Counted from the first letter of the stretch, positions 36,137 through 45,351 are shown. The stretch: DNA of 64,000 nucleotides from Parabacteroides chongii (GCF_029581355.1 NZ_CP120849.1:1334501-1398500), one strand, 5' to 3'. A program made the numbers and translations. Notes: a model not told the origin generated them from the letters alone.

Positions 36137-37144
36137 TTAATATTGCTTTATACGATTGATCAATTCATCCTGCGGACGTCTTTTCGCCAGATCGGCCGGA
36201 TCAGCCTCACGAATAAAATCATTCTTCAGACGAATATTCTCTTCATTAAAATAAGTGATCTCCTTGTCAGAAAAGCTATCTCTCAGTAAATCAGCCGGTG
36301 TACATAAAGAATACCCCAGTTGCTGCAATAGATCTCCGGCTACGGATTCAAAGATAGCAATATCTTCGGAAGATAATTCACGCAGAAACTTTTTTGTATT
36401 GTCTTTCAGGATCGGTTTGGTTACATTTGCCCACATTTTGCCTGCAACCGCTGTATTTTCAGACTCGCGGCTCTTATAATAATCCATCACCCTATCAGAA
36501 TAAGGAAGATGCAGGAAATCGCAAAGCTGCCGCATCACTTTTTCCGGACTGGAAATAAGTGTTTCGTAATTCAGCATAAAGAAATGATCGGCCGCCGTCC
36601 TGTCTTTCAAACGGAGAGCAACTTCCTGATCCTTTTTCCAATTTTCAGCCAGTGCATAAATATGTTTCTCTCCGACAATAGCCTTTTTAAACGAAAGAGC
36701 GACATCACGACCGTCCCGGTATAGATAGATATAATAAGGAGAAATCCCGGTAGATTCAATGCCTTCTGCATACAGCATATTTTTCATGCTTTTACATAGC
36801 CAGAAAGAAGCTCCGGTCTGACGGGCTGCTGATTCATAAATCACCCGGAACAACTCATACAACGTTTGTTGCCTGCAGGCTGCTACCACTTCATCTGCAC
36901 GAATCGTAATACCTTCCCAGGGAACCGGATTCACTGTGACTAACTCGCACACATCCTGTGCCAACCGATAAAAATTAGACTGATCCGTTAAATCGCCATA
37001 TTTGGGAAGCAACGGTAAGAAACGCTGAAGAATATGCGGAGGATGGGGAGCAGCAATCTCCCGGATTCCGTCCAGCATGACACGCAACAGATTGGATCCG
37101 GATCGCTGGGTTCCAATCATTTGTATACCTTGTATTGTATTCAT
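36137..37144 (-). CDS. PAPS-type sulfotransferase
   Basis: Cytoplasmic sulfotransferase-family protein with no signal peptide. The 5'-phosphosulfate-binding loop is visible as GTQRSGSNLLR (11-21), and the 3'-phosphate-binding motif as LYRDGRDVALSF (141-152). The remainder is the usual P-loop fold; the 335-residue length is normal. Such enzymes move a sulfuryl group from PAPS to a hydroxyl or amine on a carbohydrate, lipid or small molecule. It lies 4 bases after the ChrA-family gene and directly before the DUF6067-type hydrolase. Sulfotransferases are unusual in catabolic PULs, where sulfatases are expected. The acceptor is unknown; sulfolipid or capsule modification are alternatives to glycan modification. 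Confidence 0.82.
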   Translation of the reverse strand: MNTIQGIQMIGTQRSGSNLLRVMLDGIREIAAPHPPHILQRFLPLLPKYGDLTDQSNFYRLAQDVCELVTVNPVPWEGITIRADEVVAACRQQTLYELFRVIYESAARQTGASFWLCKSMKNMLYAEGIESTGISPYYIYLYRDGRDVALSFKKAIVGEKHIYALAENWKKDQEVALRLKDRTAADHFFMLNYETLISSPEKVMRQLCDFLHLPYSDRVMDYYKSRESENTAVAGKMWANVTKPILKDNTKKFLRELSSEDIAIFESVAGDLLQQLGYSLCTPADLLRDSFSDKEITYFNEENIRLKNDFIREADPADLAKRRPQDELINRIKQY

Positions 37145-37148
37145 AGAA

Positions 37149-38327
37149 TTAGAATAAGATAAAGCCCGCCACGCCTGCTCCGATGATCAGGTAAACCGGA
37201 CTGATTGTGTATTTTAGTGAAATAAAAAATGTAACCAGGAAGATAATAACCGAAACAACCGACAGCGTAATCGTCTGTCCGATCGTAACGGCTGAAGCAA
37301 AGATCATTCCGATAACAGCCGCCCGTATCCCTTTCATGGCTGCTTTTACAACGGATGACTGATTCAGAATCTTTACAAAACGGGATAATAAGACGGTTAA
37401 TACAGCCGGCGGAGTAAACATCGCCAACGTTGCCAGCAACGCCCCCGTGATACCTGCCACTTTATACCCGATGAAGGTCGCTGTAATAAATATCGGTCCG
37501 GGAGTGATCTGCCCTATCGCTATCCCGTCGGCAAACTCAGCCGAGGTCAGCCAGTTCAAGTTCTCCACAAACAACTCATGCAAAGCAGGGATAACAACAT
37601 ATCCCCCTCCGAACAAAGTCAGGCTGATACCGGAGAAGGTCGATACAATCTGAATACCTTCTGGAGCACCCGGATATTGTCCTCCCCAAAGTAAGATACA
37701 GAGTAATAGCAAAAGAACAATCCCGGAAGTCATCAGCTGCCTGCTACCCGTCCGCTTCTCCCCATCTGATATCAACCCTTGCCCCACAGGCTGGCGAAAC
37801 AGGAAACCGCCGACTATCCCGCTACCGATAATCAACAGAAAAGTAACCGTAAAACCACCGATAAAAATCAGCAACAAAGCCGCCAGCAGGCAAAGAGCCC
37901 ATTGGGCTGGCAATTTGATCGTCTTACGTGCCATCCCGATAGCCACCGTAACGATCAAAGCGGTAATAGCCGGAGTGATTCCGCTGAACACATTCTTTAC
38001 CGCAGGTATATTTCCATAGGAGAAATACAACCACGAAAGAAATATAACCAGTAAAAACGAGGGAATAATGATCCCGGCAAAAGCTACAACCGCCCCCGGT
38101 ATCCCCCTTAAATGGTACCCGACATAGGCAATCGTATTTACGGCTACAGGCCCCGGCAATACGGAGGTCAGAGAAATCCCATCCAGCAAATCTTCTTCTT
38201 TCAGTTTCTTGTCTACTTCTACTAACTGCTTCTGTACGATAGCCACTAGCGACATATAACCGCCAAATGCCGTAGCTCCCAATTTCAGGAATGTAAAGAA
38301 GATATAGGATAGCGATGCACGTTCCAT
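37149..38327 (-). CDS. ChrA-family (chromate/anion) transporter
   Basis: Inner-membrane transporter of 392 residues with about ten to twelve hydrophobic helices and two homologous halves. Each half shows the family signature: FGGYMSLVAIVQKQLV with SVLPGPVAVN (about 21-64), then FGGGYVVIPALHELFV with GQITPGPIFI. ChrA proteins export chromate, but chromate is a structural analogue of sulfate, and most genomic members lie where no chromate is expected. It is translationally linked on both sides (1 base after the ASST-like gene, 4 bases before the sulfotransferase), so sulfate, sulfite or another oxyanion is a more likely natural substrate here. That last step is inference. Confidence 0.88.
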   Translation of the reverse strand: MERASLSYIFFTFLKLGATAFGGYMSLVAIVQKQLVEVDKKLKEEDLLDGISLTSVLPGPVAVNTIAYVGYHLRGIPGAVVAFAGIIIPSFLLVIFLSWLYFSYGNIPAVKNVFSGITPAITALIVTVAIGMARKTIKLPAQWALCLLAALLLIFIGGFTVTFLLIIGSGIVGGFLFRQPVGQGLISDGEKRTGSRQLMTSGIVLLLLLCILLWGGQYPGAPEGIQIVSTFSGISLTLFGGGYVVIPALHELFVENLNWLTSAEFADGIAIGQITPGPIFITATFIGYKVAGITGALLATLAMFTPPAVLTVLLSRFVKILNQSSVVKAAMKGIRAAVIGMIFASAVTIGQTITLSVVSVIIFLVTFFISLKYTISPVYLIIGAGVAGFILF

Positions 38328-38328
38328 A

Positions 38329-39816
38329 TTACTTGATTTCTTTAAAATATTTATCCCAGGTTTCTACCGGGACATACACTGCCCGATAAGGGGCAAAATG
38401 CAGGATACTTTCCCAAAGAACCTTTCCTTCCTTGTCCGTCACCATCACCGAACCGGTCTTCGAGCTACATTGTAGCAGATTCCCATTCGGCAGCATAGAT
38501 ACATTTCCCATACGGGAAGTATATTTATCGGCAGGCAATAAGGCATTTATCGTTGTCTCGGCCGTACGGTTCTCTTCATCCAACCGGAATGCTTTGCCTC
38601 CGGAACGCTGATTGTGTAAACCGTTGTCGAAAAGCATCAGATCGCCATTCTCCATAATATAAGGTGAATGTTGGAAAGAGAAATAAGCCGTTGTATCCAT
38701 CTGAAAATCACCGTCTCGTCCAAAACGCCAGACCAGTTCACCACTTTGGGCATCCACTTTCCAAATCTGGTCTTCGATAGGAGCCGACAATAAATAATTG
38801 CCATCTTTATCAAAGCAAAGCCCGTTGATATGGAAACGGTCATAACGGTATTCTGCGATATACGGGTCCTTCTCAATGTCCCATACATCCCAGGCAGACC
38901 ATTTTTTCAATACATTCCCCAATGTGTCGATGACCATAATGCCATCTCCCCCCAACGTATCCGTCTCCATTTTACCATTGACTGGAATCGTTGCCACTTT
39001 CTTCGGGCGGTACAATGTATGTATATGATGATCCTCATCCATTAATATATCATGATGAATCACTTGATAATCTTTCTCTTTTTCGACCTTATCCAAGTCA
39101 AGACGCCACATCGTTTCACCCGTTAGCGACACTTCCGCCAATCCGGTTCCACCGGCAAACCCGATCGAACCGCGACGCATCGGTTTTTTATGTTCATCGT
39201 TGCGTACTTGTTCAGGTGTCATCACATAATCATCAACAAAGTCTTTTACAAAGGGACGCAGCATCGCCAGGAAAGTTCCCCGTGGTGTAAGAGAAACTGC
39301 ACGCACGCCAATATCATCCACTTGCCAATACCAACGAACTTCGCCTTCGTTGTCAATCAGCATCATATAGCCGGGCAAGCGTCCAAAACAAAGTAATATC
39401 ATTCCATCTCCTAAAGCGGTTTTATCATGAGGTCGTTTATCTGTAAACCAACGGTTGACCAACCAGGACGATTGTTCACGGGTTTTAAAGGTCAGCTCTT
39501 TAGAATGCTGTTGAAATAGGTTATCTATGATTACCTGATAAGCATATTCTGTATTTGCTTTCAGAAGCAACAAATCAATATGATGAAGCGTATCGGCTGG
39601 AGAAGTACGCGTACGATACGATTTCCCGGTGCTTTTATCAGTATATTCCACATACACCGGTGCAGGTTTGGCCAACGATACATCCACTCTATTATACATA
39701 GCCGTATTACGCGGCGAAGTCAGCGTAACAGCAAGCAAGCTATTCCGTGTGTTCCAATAGAGAAATGCGGACACTCCGCATACTAAGACAATTACAAAAC
39801 TTATCAAACACCTCAT
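38329..39816 (-). CDS. Arylsulfate sulfotransferase (ASST)-like protein
   Basis: PAPS-independent sulfotransferase family member, which in characterised enzymes moves sulfate between phenolic compounds through a sulfo-histidine. The N-terminus (about 1-22) is a signal peptide or anchor, so the propeller is periplasmic. It has an N-terminal beta domain (about 28-115) and a six-bladed propeller. Histidines in the expected motifs are H255 (in IHHDIL), H329 (in RFHINGL) and H383 (in FQHSPYI, followed by GDLMLFDNG), the last matching the catalytic His of E. coli ASST. I chose the ATG at 39816, which starts a normal signal sequence; the longer reading from 39876 has none. It is the first gene after susD and is separated from ChrA by 1 base. 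Donor and acceptor are unknown. Confidence 0.82.
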   Translation of the reverse strand: MRCLISFVIVLVCGVSAFLYWNTRNSLLAVTLTSPRNTAMYNRVDVSLAKPAPVYVEYTDKSTGKSYRTRTSPADTLHHIDLLLLKANTEYAYQVIIDNLFQQHSKELTFKTREQSSWLVNRWFTDKRPHDKTALGDGMILLCFGRLPGYMMLIDNEGEVRWYWQVDDIGVRAVSLTPRGTFLAMLRPFVKDFVDDYVMTPEQVRNDEHKKPMRRGSIGFAGGTGLAEVSLTGETMWRLDLDKVEKEKDYQVIHHDILMDEDHHIHTLYRPKKVATIPVNGKMETDTLGGDGIMVIDTLGNVLKKWSAWDVWDIEKDPYIAEYRYDRFHINGLCFDKDGNYLLSAPIEDQIWKVDAQSGELVWRFGRDGDFQMDTTAYFSFQHSPYIMENGDLMLFDNGLHNQRSGGKAFRLDEENRTAETTINALLPADKYTSRMGNVSMLPNGNLLQCSSKTGSVMVTDKEGKVLWESILHFAPYRAVYVPVETWDKYFKEIK

Positions 39817-39840
39817 ATCAACACAGATTAATTTAGTAAG

Positions 39841-39878
39841 AAAAAAGAAGGGAGTGCCACCTATTCGACAGCACACCC
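39841..39878 (-). terminator. Terminator or attenuator between susD and the ASST gene of PUL3
   Basis: On the minus strand GGGTGTGC (39878-39871) pairs with GCACTCCC (39857-39850), with one mismatch and a 13-base loop, followed by TTCTTTTTT. It probably lowers expression of the downstream genes relative to susC/susD. Confidence 0.6.
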
Positions 39879-39892
39879 TCTCCAGTGTTTTA

Positions 39893-41428
39893 TTATGGTA
39901 AACGAGAAGCGTTCTCGGCTGCCATTTTTGAATTTAATTGCGCATCATTCAACGGGTACGGGAAATAGCGCAAGCTAGGTGTCACATTCGTCGGCTGGGC
40001 AATACCCAGTTTTTTCAGATGTGCATTAACCACCTCTTCATACTTACCGAAACGGATCAAGTCTGCACGACGCTGAAATTCGAACACCAGTTCATAACCA
40101 CGTTCCTTCAAGATAGCCTCATTCATCGCTTCTTTACTTGCCGGAGTCTGGAAACGATCGTGCTTGCCATATTCCGGAGCACCGGCACGGGCACGAATCT
40201 GATTCAAATATGGAAGGGCTGCAGCCGGACCATTCAAATTGTTTTCGATTTCAGCCTTACACAAAATAACATCCGACAGACGGAAAAGACAGATGGTACG
40301 ACCATCATAGTAAGCTTCCGAAAGCATATCGTACGTATATTTCATTGTAGAAACATTCTGCATGTATTTTGTCGTATCATTCGGAACCACGGTCACACCC
40401 TCTTCCGGTACCATATAACGGAAACCATATTCAGACTGGTCATCACGAGCAGCAACACCCGTATAGTCATAATAAAAGAATTCACGACGTGGGTCTTCTT
40501 TATCATAGCTACGCCAGAACGGGAGAGATACGCCATAATATTGCCAACGTCCCGGTACATCCGGATGGTCACTCGGACCGAAATGGTTGGCAATCTCACC
40601 TCCGTTTTGAGAAGATTCATGCAAAATAGCAAAGATCATCTCCTTACCATACTTATTATTCTCAGACCATACATATTTAAAATCACTTTCCAACTCATAC
40701 TGGCCACTGTTCAGCACCATATCAATATAAGTCTTCGCATTAGTATAGTCATGATTACGTAAATAGATCTTACCCAGCAATGTAGCAGCTGCTCCACTGG
40801 TAGCACGTGCCAAATCCTGACCTTCCCAACTTACGGGCAACAAATTGATACATTCCTTCAAATCGGCAATTATTTTTTCTTCAATCTGTGCAACCGGTGT
40901 CAGATCAACATCATTCATTGAAAAAGGATCATCCACCAAAGAGGTAAAGAAAGGTACCGCACCAAAAGCATCTGTCAGGTCACGGTAACAAAAAGCACGT
41001 AAAAACATAGCCTGCCCCTTTACCAGATCCTTTTTCTCTTCTGACATGTCTACGGCATCCACCTTATCCAAAATAACATTGGCATTAGAAATGACATTAT
41101 ACAAATCACGCCAGTTATTACTGAAATAACGGTTGTTGGCATCATACGTCATATTACTCAACTTCGCCGGATCGCCAGCGGCAGTCGAATACCCCATATC
41201 AGTTGCATAATCAGTCATCATGATCATATAACCGCCATACAGCAACCAGGCATCTCCCGGATAAGGAGTCATGTCTGAATACAATCCGACAACGGCCGCT
41301 TCAATATCCGACTCCGTGCCATACGCATTCGCACTCGTCAGGTTGCTATATATTTCCGGATCCAGATCGGTACAAGCAGAAAACAACCCTGCTGCCACTA
41401 AGCCTAACAAATATCTTTTTATTTTCAT
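39893..41428 (-). CDS. SusD/RagB-family lipoprotein (PUL3)
   Basis: Surface glycan-binding lipoprotein paired with the SusC upstream. The lipobox is GLFSAC, giving a mature start CTDLDPEIYSNLTS. The helical SusD fold is apparent, with the C-terminal signature LKERGYELVFEFQRRADLIR at about residues 435-460. At 511 residues its length is standard. It lies 21 bases after susC, and a terminator-like hairpin follows before the ASST-like gene. The substrate is unknown. Confidence 0.93.
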   Translation of the reverse strand: MKIKRYLLGLVAAGLFSACTDLDPEIYSNLTSANAYGTESDIEAAVVGLYSDMTPYPGDAWLLYGGYMIMMTDYATDMGYSTAAGDPAKLSNMTYDANNRYFSNNWRDLYNVISNANVILDKVDAVDMSEEKKDLVKGQAMFLRAFCYRDLTDAFGAVPFFTSLVDDPFSMNDVDLTPVAQIEEKIIADLKECINLLPVSWEGQDLARATSGAAATLLGKIYLRNHDYTNAKTYIDMVLNSGQYELESDFKYVWSENNKYGKEMIFAILHESSQNGGEIANHFGPSDHPDVPGRWQYYGVSLPFWRSYDKEDPRREFFYYDYTGVAARDDQSEYGFRYMVPEEGVTVVPNDTTKYMQNVSTMKYTYDMLSEAYYDGRTICLFRLSDVILCKAEIENNLNGPAAALPYLNQIRARAGAPEYGKHDRFQTPASKEAMNEAILKERGYELVFEFQRRADLIRFGKYEEVVNAHLKKLGIAQPTNVTPSLRYFPYPLNDAQLNSKMAAENASRLP

Positions 41429-41449
41429 ATTTAAAATCTCCTCTTTTTA

Positions 41450-44400
41450 TTAGAATGTAATATTCAAACCGACCGTATAAGTACGTGTAGACGGATACGC
41501 ATTGAAGTCAAGACCGGCACCGGCATTTGCTGTCTGCTGGCTACCACCAGACTGAGTCGCTTCGTTAGCCTTAGTATCCACTTCAGGATCCCAGCCGGAA
41601 TATCCCGTGATAGTGAATAAGTTTTCAGCAGAGAAATACACACGGCAGGAACTTACCACCTTCTTAAACGGAATCGTATAGCCCAATGTCAAATTTTTCA
41701 AACGCAGGAAAGAAGCGTCTTCGATAAAATGATCATTGATATAACCACCGTACTGAGAATAGTAGAAACCATTACGCGGAATATCTGTATTGGTATTCGT
41801 CGGAGTCCAACGGTTCAGTGCATCCGGTGTACGTTTCCATTCCAGATTCATACGAGTCATATTCAACAAGTCGTTACCGATTGATCCCTGGAAGAAGATA
41901 GAGAGATCAAAACCTTTCCAGGCAAAGTTATTCGTCAAACCGAAAATCACATCCGGATTTGCATTACCGATGATTGTACGGTCGTCAGAATCAATCTTAC
42001 CATCCTTATTCACATCTTCGAACTTCGGATCACCCGGTTTGGAGTTAGGTTGCGGAGCGTATGTTTCACCTTCTTGCAATACACCTATATATTTATAACC
42101 GAACAAAGAACCTAATGATTCACCTTCGCGAACAACGGCATAAGCCTCTTCCGACACAGTACCCATCGGCTTGGAAGATGTGATATAAATATCTGTGCTG
42201 CTACCTAAATCCAACACTTTGTTACGGTTAACGGCCAAGTTAAACTTCGTATCCCAAGTAAAATCACCTGTCAGGTTATGAGAGGTAATGTCGATTTCGA
42301 AACCACGGTTCTGTATAGCACCGATATTACGCTGCCCGGAAGTAAAACCTGTATAATAGGGTAAAGATACTTTCAGCAGCAAGTCTTCTGTTTTTTTCCA
42401 ATAACCATCCAATGTCACAGACAAGCGGTTGTCAAAGAATCCCATATCCACACCGACATTATACTGAGAAGTTGTCTCCCATTTCAAACTGGCATTCTCC
42501 GGACTGCTTTGGTTCAGATGCGTACCCGGCTTGTTGCTTGAACCGTCCAGGGTGATCCGGTTGGTTGAAATCAATGCATAAGATGCGTAATCACCAATAC
42601 GTTCATTACCTGTCACACCATAACCGGCACGAACCTTCAAGTTGCTGAAAAGATTCAAATTCTTAATAAAATCTTCCTCACTGGCACGCCAAGCCAACGA
42701 TCCGGAAGGGAAAGTACCCCAATGGTTGTTTACACCGAAACGGGAAGAACCGTCGCGACGAACCGTCACCGTTGCCAGATACTTATCCTTGAATGTATAA
42801 TTCACACGTCCAAAGAAAGAAGCCAAAATATTCTCTGTCTTATTAGACATAATATCTTTCGTAGAAGCAGCACTCAAATTGTTCCACTGGAACAAGTCGG
42901 TTGAGAATCCTTTTGCTTCAGTCTGACGATATTCTGAATTATATTTTTCATAAGAATATCCCAACATCACATTCAGATCGTGCATATTATTGAAGGTCTT
43001 CATATAATTCAAGATACCTTCAAATACCTGACGGGTAGCTCTGAAATCGTATGTTGTTGCCACACCACCTTCAATTTCTCCTTGATAAGTCGATTTCGGC
43101 AGATAAGTCCCTTTGAAATTATTCAACAACTCCACACCGGCAGTCGCCTTGGCTGTGAAACCTTCGAACGGGTGTACTTCAAGGAAAGCAGTACCGTTAA
43201 ACTTATCGTTGGTCATATCATTCTTACGTTCCAACAAGTTAGCCAATGGGTTATCGCCACGACCCCCCGGTACACGACCATAAGAACCATCTTCATTATA
43301 AGGCTTCACTGTCGGATCATAGTCCATAATACTCAACAATACGTTTGAGTTGACAATACTTCCGCTATACATCTGATAATTTGACTGTTCGCGATGTGCA
43401 TACATCGTAGCTCCCGCCTTGATGTAATCGTTGATTGTCTGATCGACATTGATACGTCCGGAAATACGATTAAAGTCAGTATTCTTCAAGACACCTTCCT
43501 GCTGATAGAAGCCCAGGCTGGTCAATACCTTTGTTTTCTCCGTACCACCACGGAATTGAATATTATGGTCATGTACCAAACCGACACGCGTTGTTTCTTT
43601 CAACCAATCCGTATCTACGTCAGACTGCAACTGAGAAGGGGTATAGGCTCCATTCGGATTACCTTCCTGTCCTTCAATTTCCTGATACAACGCATTCTGT
43701 AAATTCATATAATCCTTCGCATTGATAAATGTAAATGGATTATCAATCTTTTGAGCACCCATATAACCGCTGTAAGAAATCTTATTCTCACCGGCTTTAC
43801 CCCGTTTAGTCGTAATCAATACGACACCATTGGCACCACGGGCTCCATAGATAGCTGTTGCGGAAGCATCCTTCAAAATCTGCATAGATTCAATATCATT
43901 CGGATTGATGTTCAAACCTTCAGAAGAGGGGAAACCGTCCACTACATACAACGGTTCGTTGGTAGACGAAATAGAGTTGCTACCACGAACACGTACCGAA
44001 ATAGTACCGCCCGGAGCTTTAGAACTCTGTGAAACCTGCACACCGGCAGTCTTACCCTGCAAAGCCTGAGCTGCATTACTTACCGTACCGCCCATTACCA
44101 TATCATCAGCCGATACAGTAGAAACAGCACCTGTCAAGTCTTTCTTCTTTACATAACCATAACCAATGGCTACAACCTCATTCAGACCAATTGCCTCTTC
44201 AGCCAAACTGACATTCAGCACTGACTGACTACCTACCTTTACTTCTTGCGTAGTATAACCAATAAAAGAAACAACCAGAGTTGCATTATTAGGTACATCC
44301 AGGGTATACTTACCGTCCAGATCGGTAACTGTACCATTTGTGGTTCCTTTCTGCACAACATTAGCACCTGGTATAGGCTCTCCGGCACTGTCCGTTACTA

Positions 44401-44605
44401 CACCCGACACCTTTTTAGCCTGTTGAGTGATCATAACACTTTCATTCTTTGCTTTCGCTGCATCCACTCCGCCCGGAATAGCATACGAAGAAACGAGGGA
44501 AGATATACATAATCCAGCTATAAGACCGGACCTGGATAACACCTTCCGCGTCTGAGAATCCACTGCTCTTGCAGCAAGATTGTCTTTCAGTAAAGCGTTG
44601 TTCAT
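41450..44605 (-). CDS. SusC-type TonB-dependent transporter (PUL3)
   Basis: Outer-membrane importer of PUL3, 1051 residues. The N-terminus is unusual: about 25 charged residues precede the hydrophobic signal segment (GLIAGLCISSLVSSYAIPGG). It has no STN domain. The carboxypeptidase-regulatory-like domain begins KVSGVVTDSAGEPIPGANVV, then come LNEVVAIGYG, the plug (ILKDASATAIYGARGANGVV) and a barrel ending in TVGLNITF. No sigma/FecR pair or DUF6377-type gene lies beside it. Instead the upstream 80-280 bases hold a segment bounded by inverted repeats and a promoter-like element, so control by DNA inversion is likely. The long N-terminus could mean a later start, but no better ATG precedes the signal. 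Confidence 0.94.
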   Translation of the reverse strand: MNNALLKDNLAARAVDSQTRKVLSRSGLIAGLCISSLVSSYAIPGGVDAAKAKNESVMITQQAKKVSGVVTDSAGEPIPGANVVQKGTTNGTVTDLDGKYTLDVPNNATLVVSFIGYTTQEVKVGSQSVLNVSLAEEAIGLNEVVAIGYGYVKKKDLTGAVSTVSADDMVMGGTVSNAAQALQGKTAGVQVSQSSKAPGGTISVRVRGSNSISSTNEPLYVVDGFPSSEGLNINPNDIESMQILKDASATAIYGARGANGVVLITTKRGKAGENKISYSGYMGAQKIDNPFTFINAKDYMNLQNALYQEIEGQEGNPNGAYTPSQLQSDVDTDWLKETTRVGLVHDHNIQFRGGTEKTKVLTSLGFYQQEGVLKNTDFNRISGRINVDQTINDYIKAGATMYAHREQSNYQMYSGSIVNSNVLLSIMDYDPTVKPYNEDGSYGRVPGGRGDNPLANLLERKNDMTNDKFNGTAFLEVHPFEGFTAKATAGVELLNNFKGTYLPKSTYQGEIEGGVATTYDFRATRQVFEGILNYMKTFNNMHDLNVMLGYSYEKYNSEYRQTEAKGFSTDLFQWNNLSAASTKDIMSNKTENILASFFGRVNYTFKDKYLATVTVRRDGSSRFGVNNHWGTFPSGSLAWRASEEDFIKNLNLFSNLKVRAGYGVTGNERIGDYASYALISTNRITLDGSSNKPGTHLNQSSPENASLKWETTSQYNVGVDMGFFDNRLSVTLDGYWKKTEDLLLKVSLPYYTGFTSGQRNIGAIQNRGFEIDITSHNLTGDFTWDTKFNLAVNRNKVLDLGSSTDIYITSSKPMGTVSEEAYAVVREGESLGSLFGYKYIGVLQEGETYAPQPNSKPGDPKFEDVNKDGKIDSDDRTIIGNANPDVIFGLTNNFAWKGFDLSIFFQGSIGNDLLNMTRMNLEWKRTPDALNRWTPTNTNTDIPRNGFYYSQYGGYINDHFIEDASFLRLKNLTLGYTIPFKKVVSSCRVYFSAENLFTITGYSGWDPEVDTKANEATQSGGSQQTANAGAGLDFNAYPSTRTYTVGLNITF

Positions 44606-44689
44606 AAACTTGAATTATTAGATTTATATCTGCATTACAATTGTATCACCCTTTACAGTAAACTTGTCAGAATACCAATAATTGACCTG

Positions 44690-44711
44690 AGTTCGATAAG
44701 AACTCATTCAA
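44690..44711 (+). repeat. Left inverted repeat of a putative invertible promoter
   Basis: A 22-base element with core CGATAAGAACTCA. It matches the reverse complement of 44860-44881 at 20 of 22 positions. GAGTTC and GAACTC flank GATAA at 44689-44705, so the element is itself nearly palindromic, as recombinase sites often are. Confidence 0.8.
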
Positions 44712-44843
44712 AACAGATAGATCTTAAAAAAGGAAATATGTAAAAAAGGCTTTAGAGGAGTTCTATTCATAAAGATTTGAGTGGGGAGAGTGTTAAATTC
44801 TTATTTTTTTTAATATGAGAAACCGATATTAGTGTATTTTTTA

Positions 44844-44851
44844 TATATTTG
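44844..44851 (+). promoter_or_regulatory. -7 box inside the invertible segment, pointing away from susC
   Basis: TATATTTG matches TAnnTTTG on the plus strand, while susC is read on the minus strand. No CAAAnnTA (a leftward -7) is found in the segment. No good -33 TTTG is seen at the standard distance. If the segment is flipped the box would fall near 44720-44727, directed at susC. Confidence 0.5.
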
Positions 44852-44859
44852 GCAAAAAA

Positions 44860-44881
44860 TTGAGTGAGTTCTTATCGGACT
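44860..44881 (-). repeat. Right inverted repeat of a putative invertible promoter
   Basis: Partner of 44690-44711 in opposite orientation, identical at 20 of 22 positions, including the 13-base core CGATAAGAACTCA. The two enclose 148 bases. Confidence 0.8.
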
Positions 44882-45228
44882 AAATCAGTTGCTTAAGAAA
44901 GGTTATAACGTGTTCTTATCTTGATATTCAAATAACAGACTGATATAAAGTACGTTTTACACAAATAGAATATTTACCTATTTAACCTTAAAATGCGTTT
45001 ATTGATCTATTTTACATAAAACAAAATGTTCCCGATTAAGACAAATCATCATTCAACTATCATAAAACGATCTATTTAAGGTAAAGCATCGTAAAAATAG
45101 ACATAAAAAACTATCAGACACAGACCATTTTTTCCATAGCACCCTATATTTTTTACTCAACTATACCTACTTTTTTCACGAAAACAACTAATTTTTCTCC
45201 TTCAGCCCCCCATTTTATATCCTTTTAC

Positions 45229-45297
45229 ACCCGGGTTTAAACGATGCTAAGACCCGGGTCCCGACACCCTTTACACCCGGGTCTCAAAAAAGATAAT
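45229..45297. repeat. Three-copy palindrome array with 23-bp period (ACCCGGGT)
   Basis: The perfect 8-base palindrome ACCCGGGT occurs at 45229, 45252 and 45275, exactly 23 bases apart. The intervening 15 bases are not conserved. Confidence 0.85.
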
Positions 45298-45351
45298 TAG
45301 TTACTTTGCTGAAAATAAGTCCTATAGACAGGAAGTTTTGTCAGGCAGTTT

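Noticed and set aside
37149..38327. Chromate-resistance gene
   Set aside because: The family name refers to chromate, but nothing else here relates to metal resistance; the sulfur-related neighbours make a sulfur oxyanion more likely.
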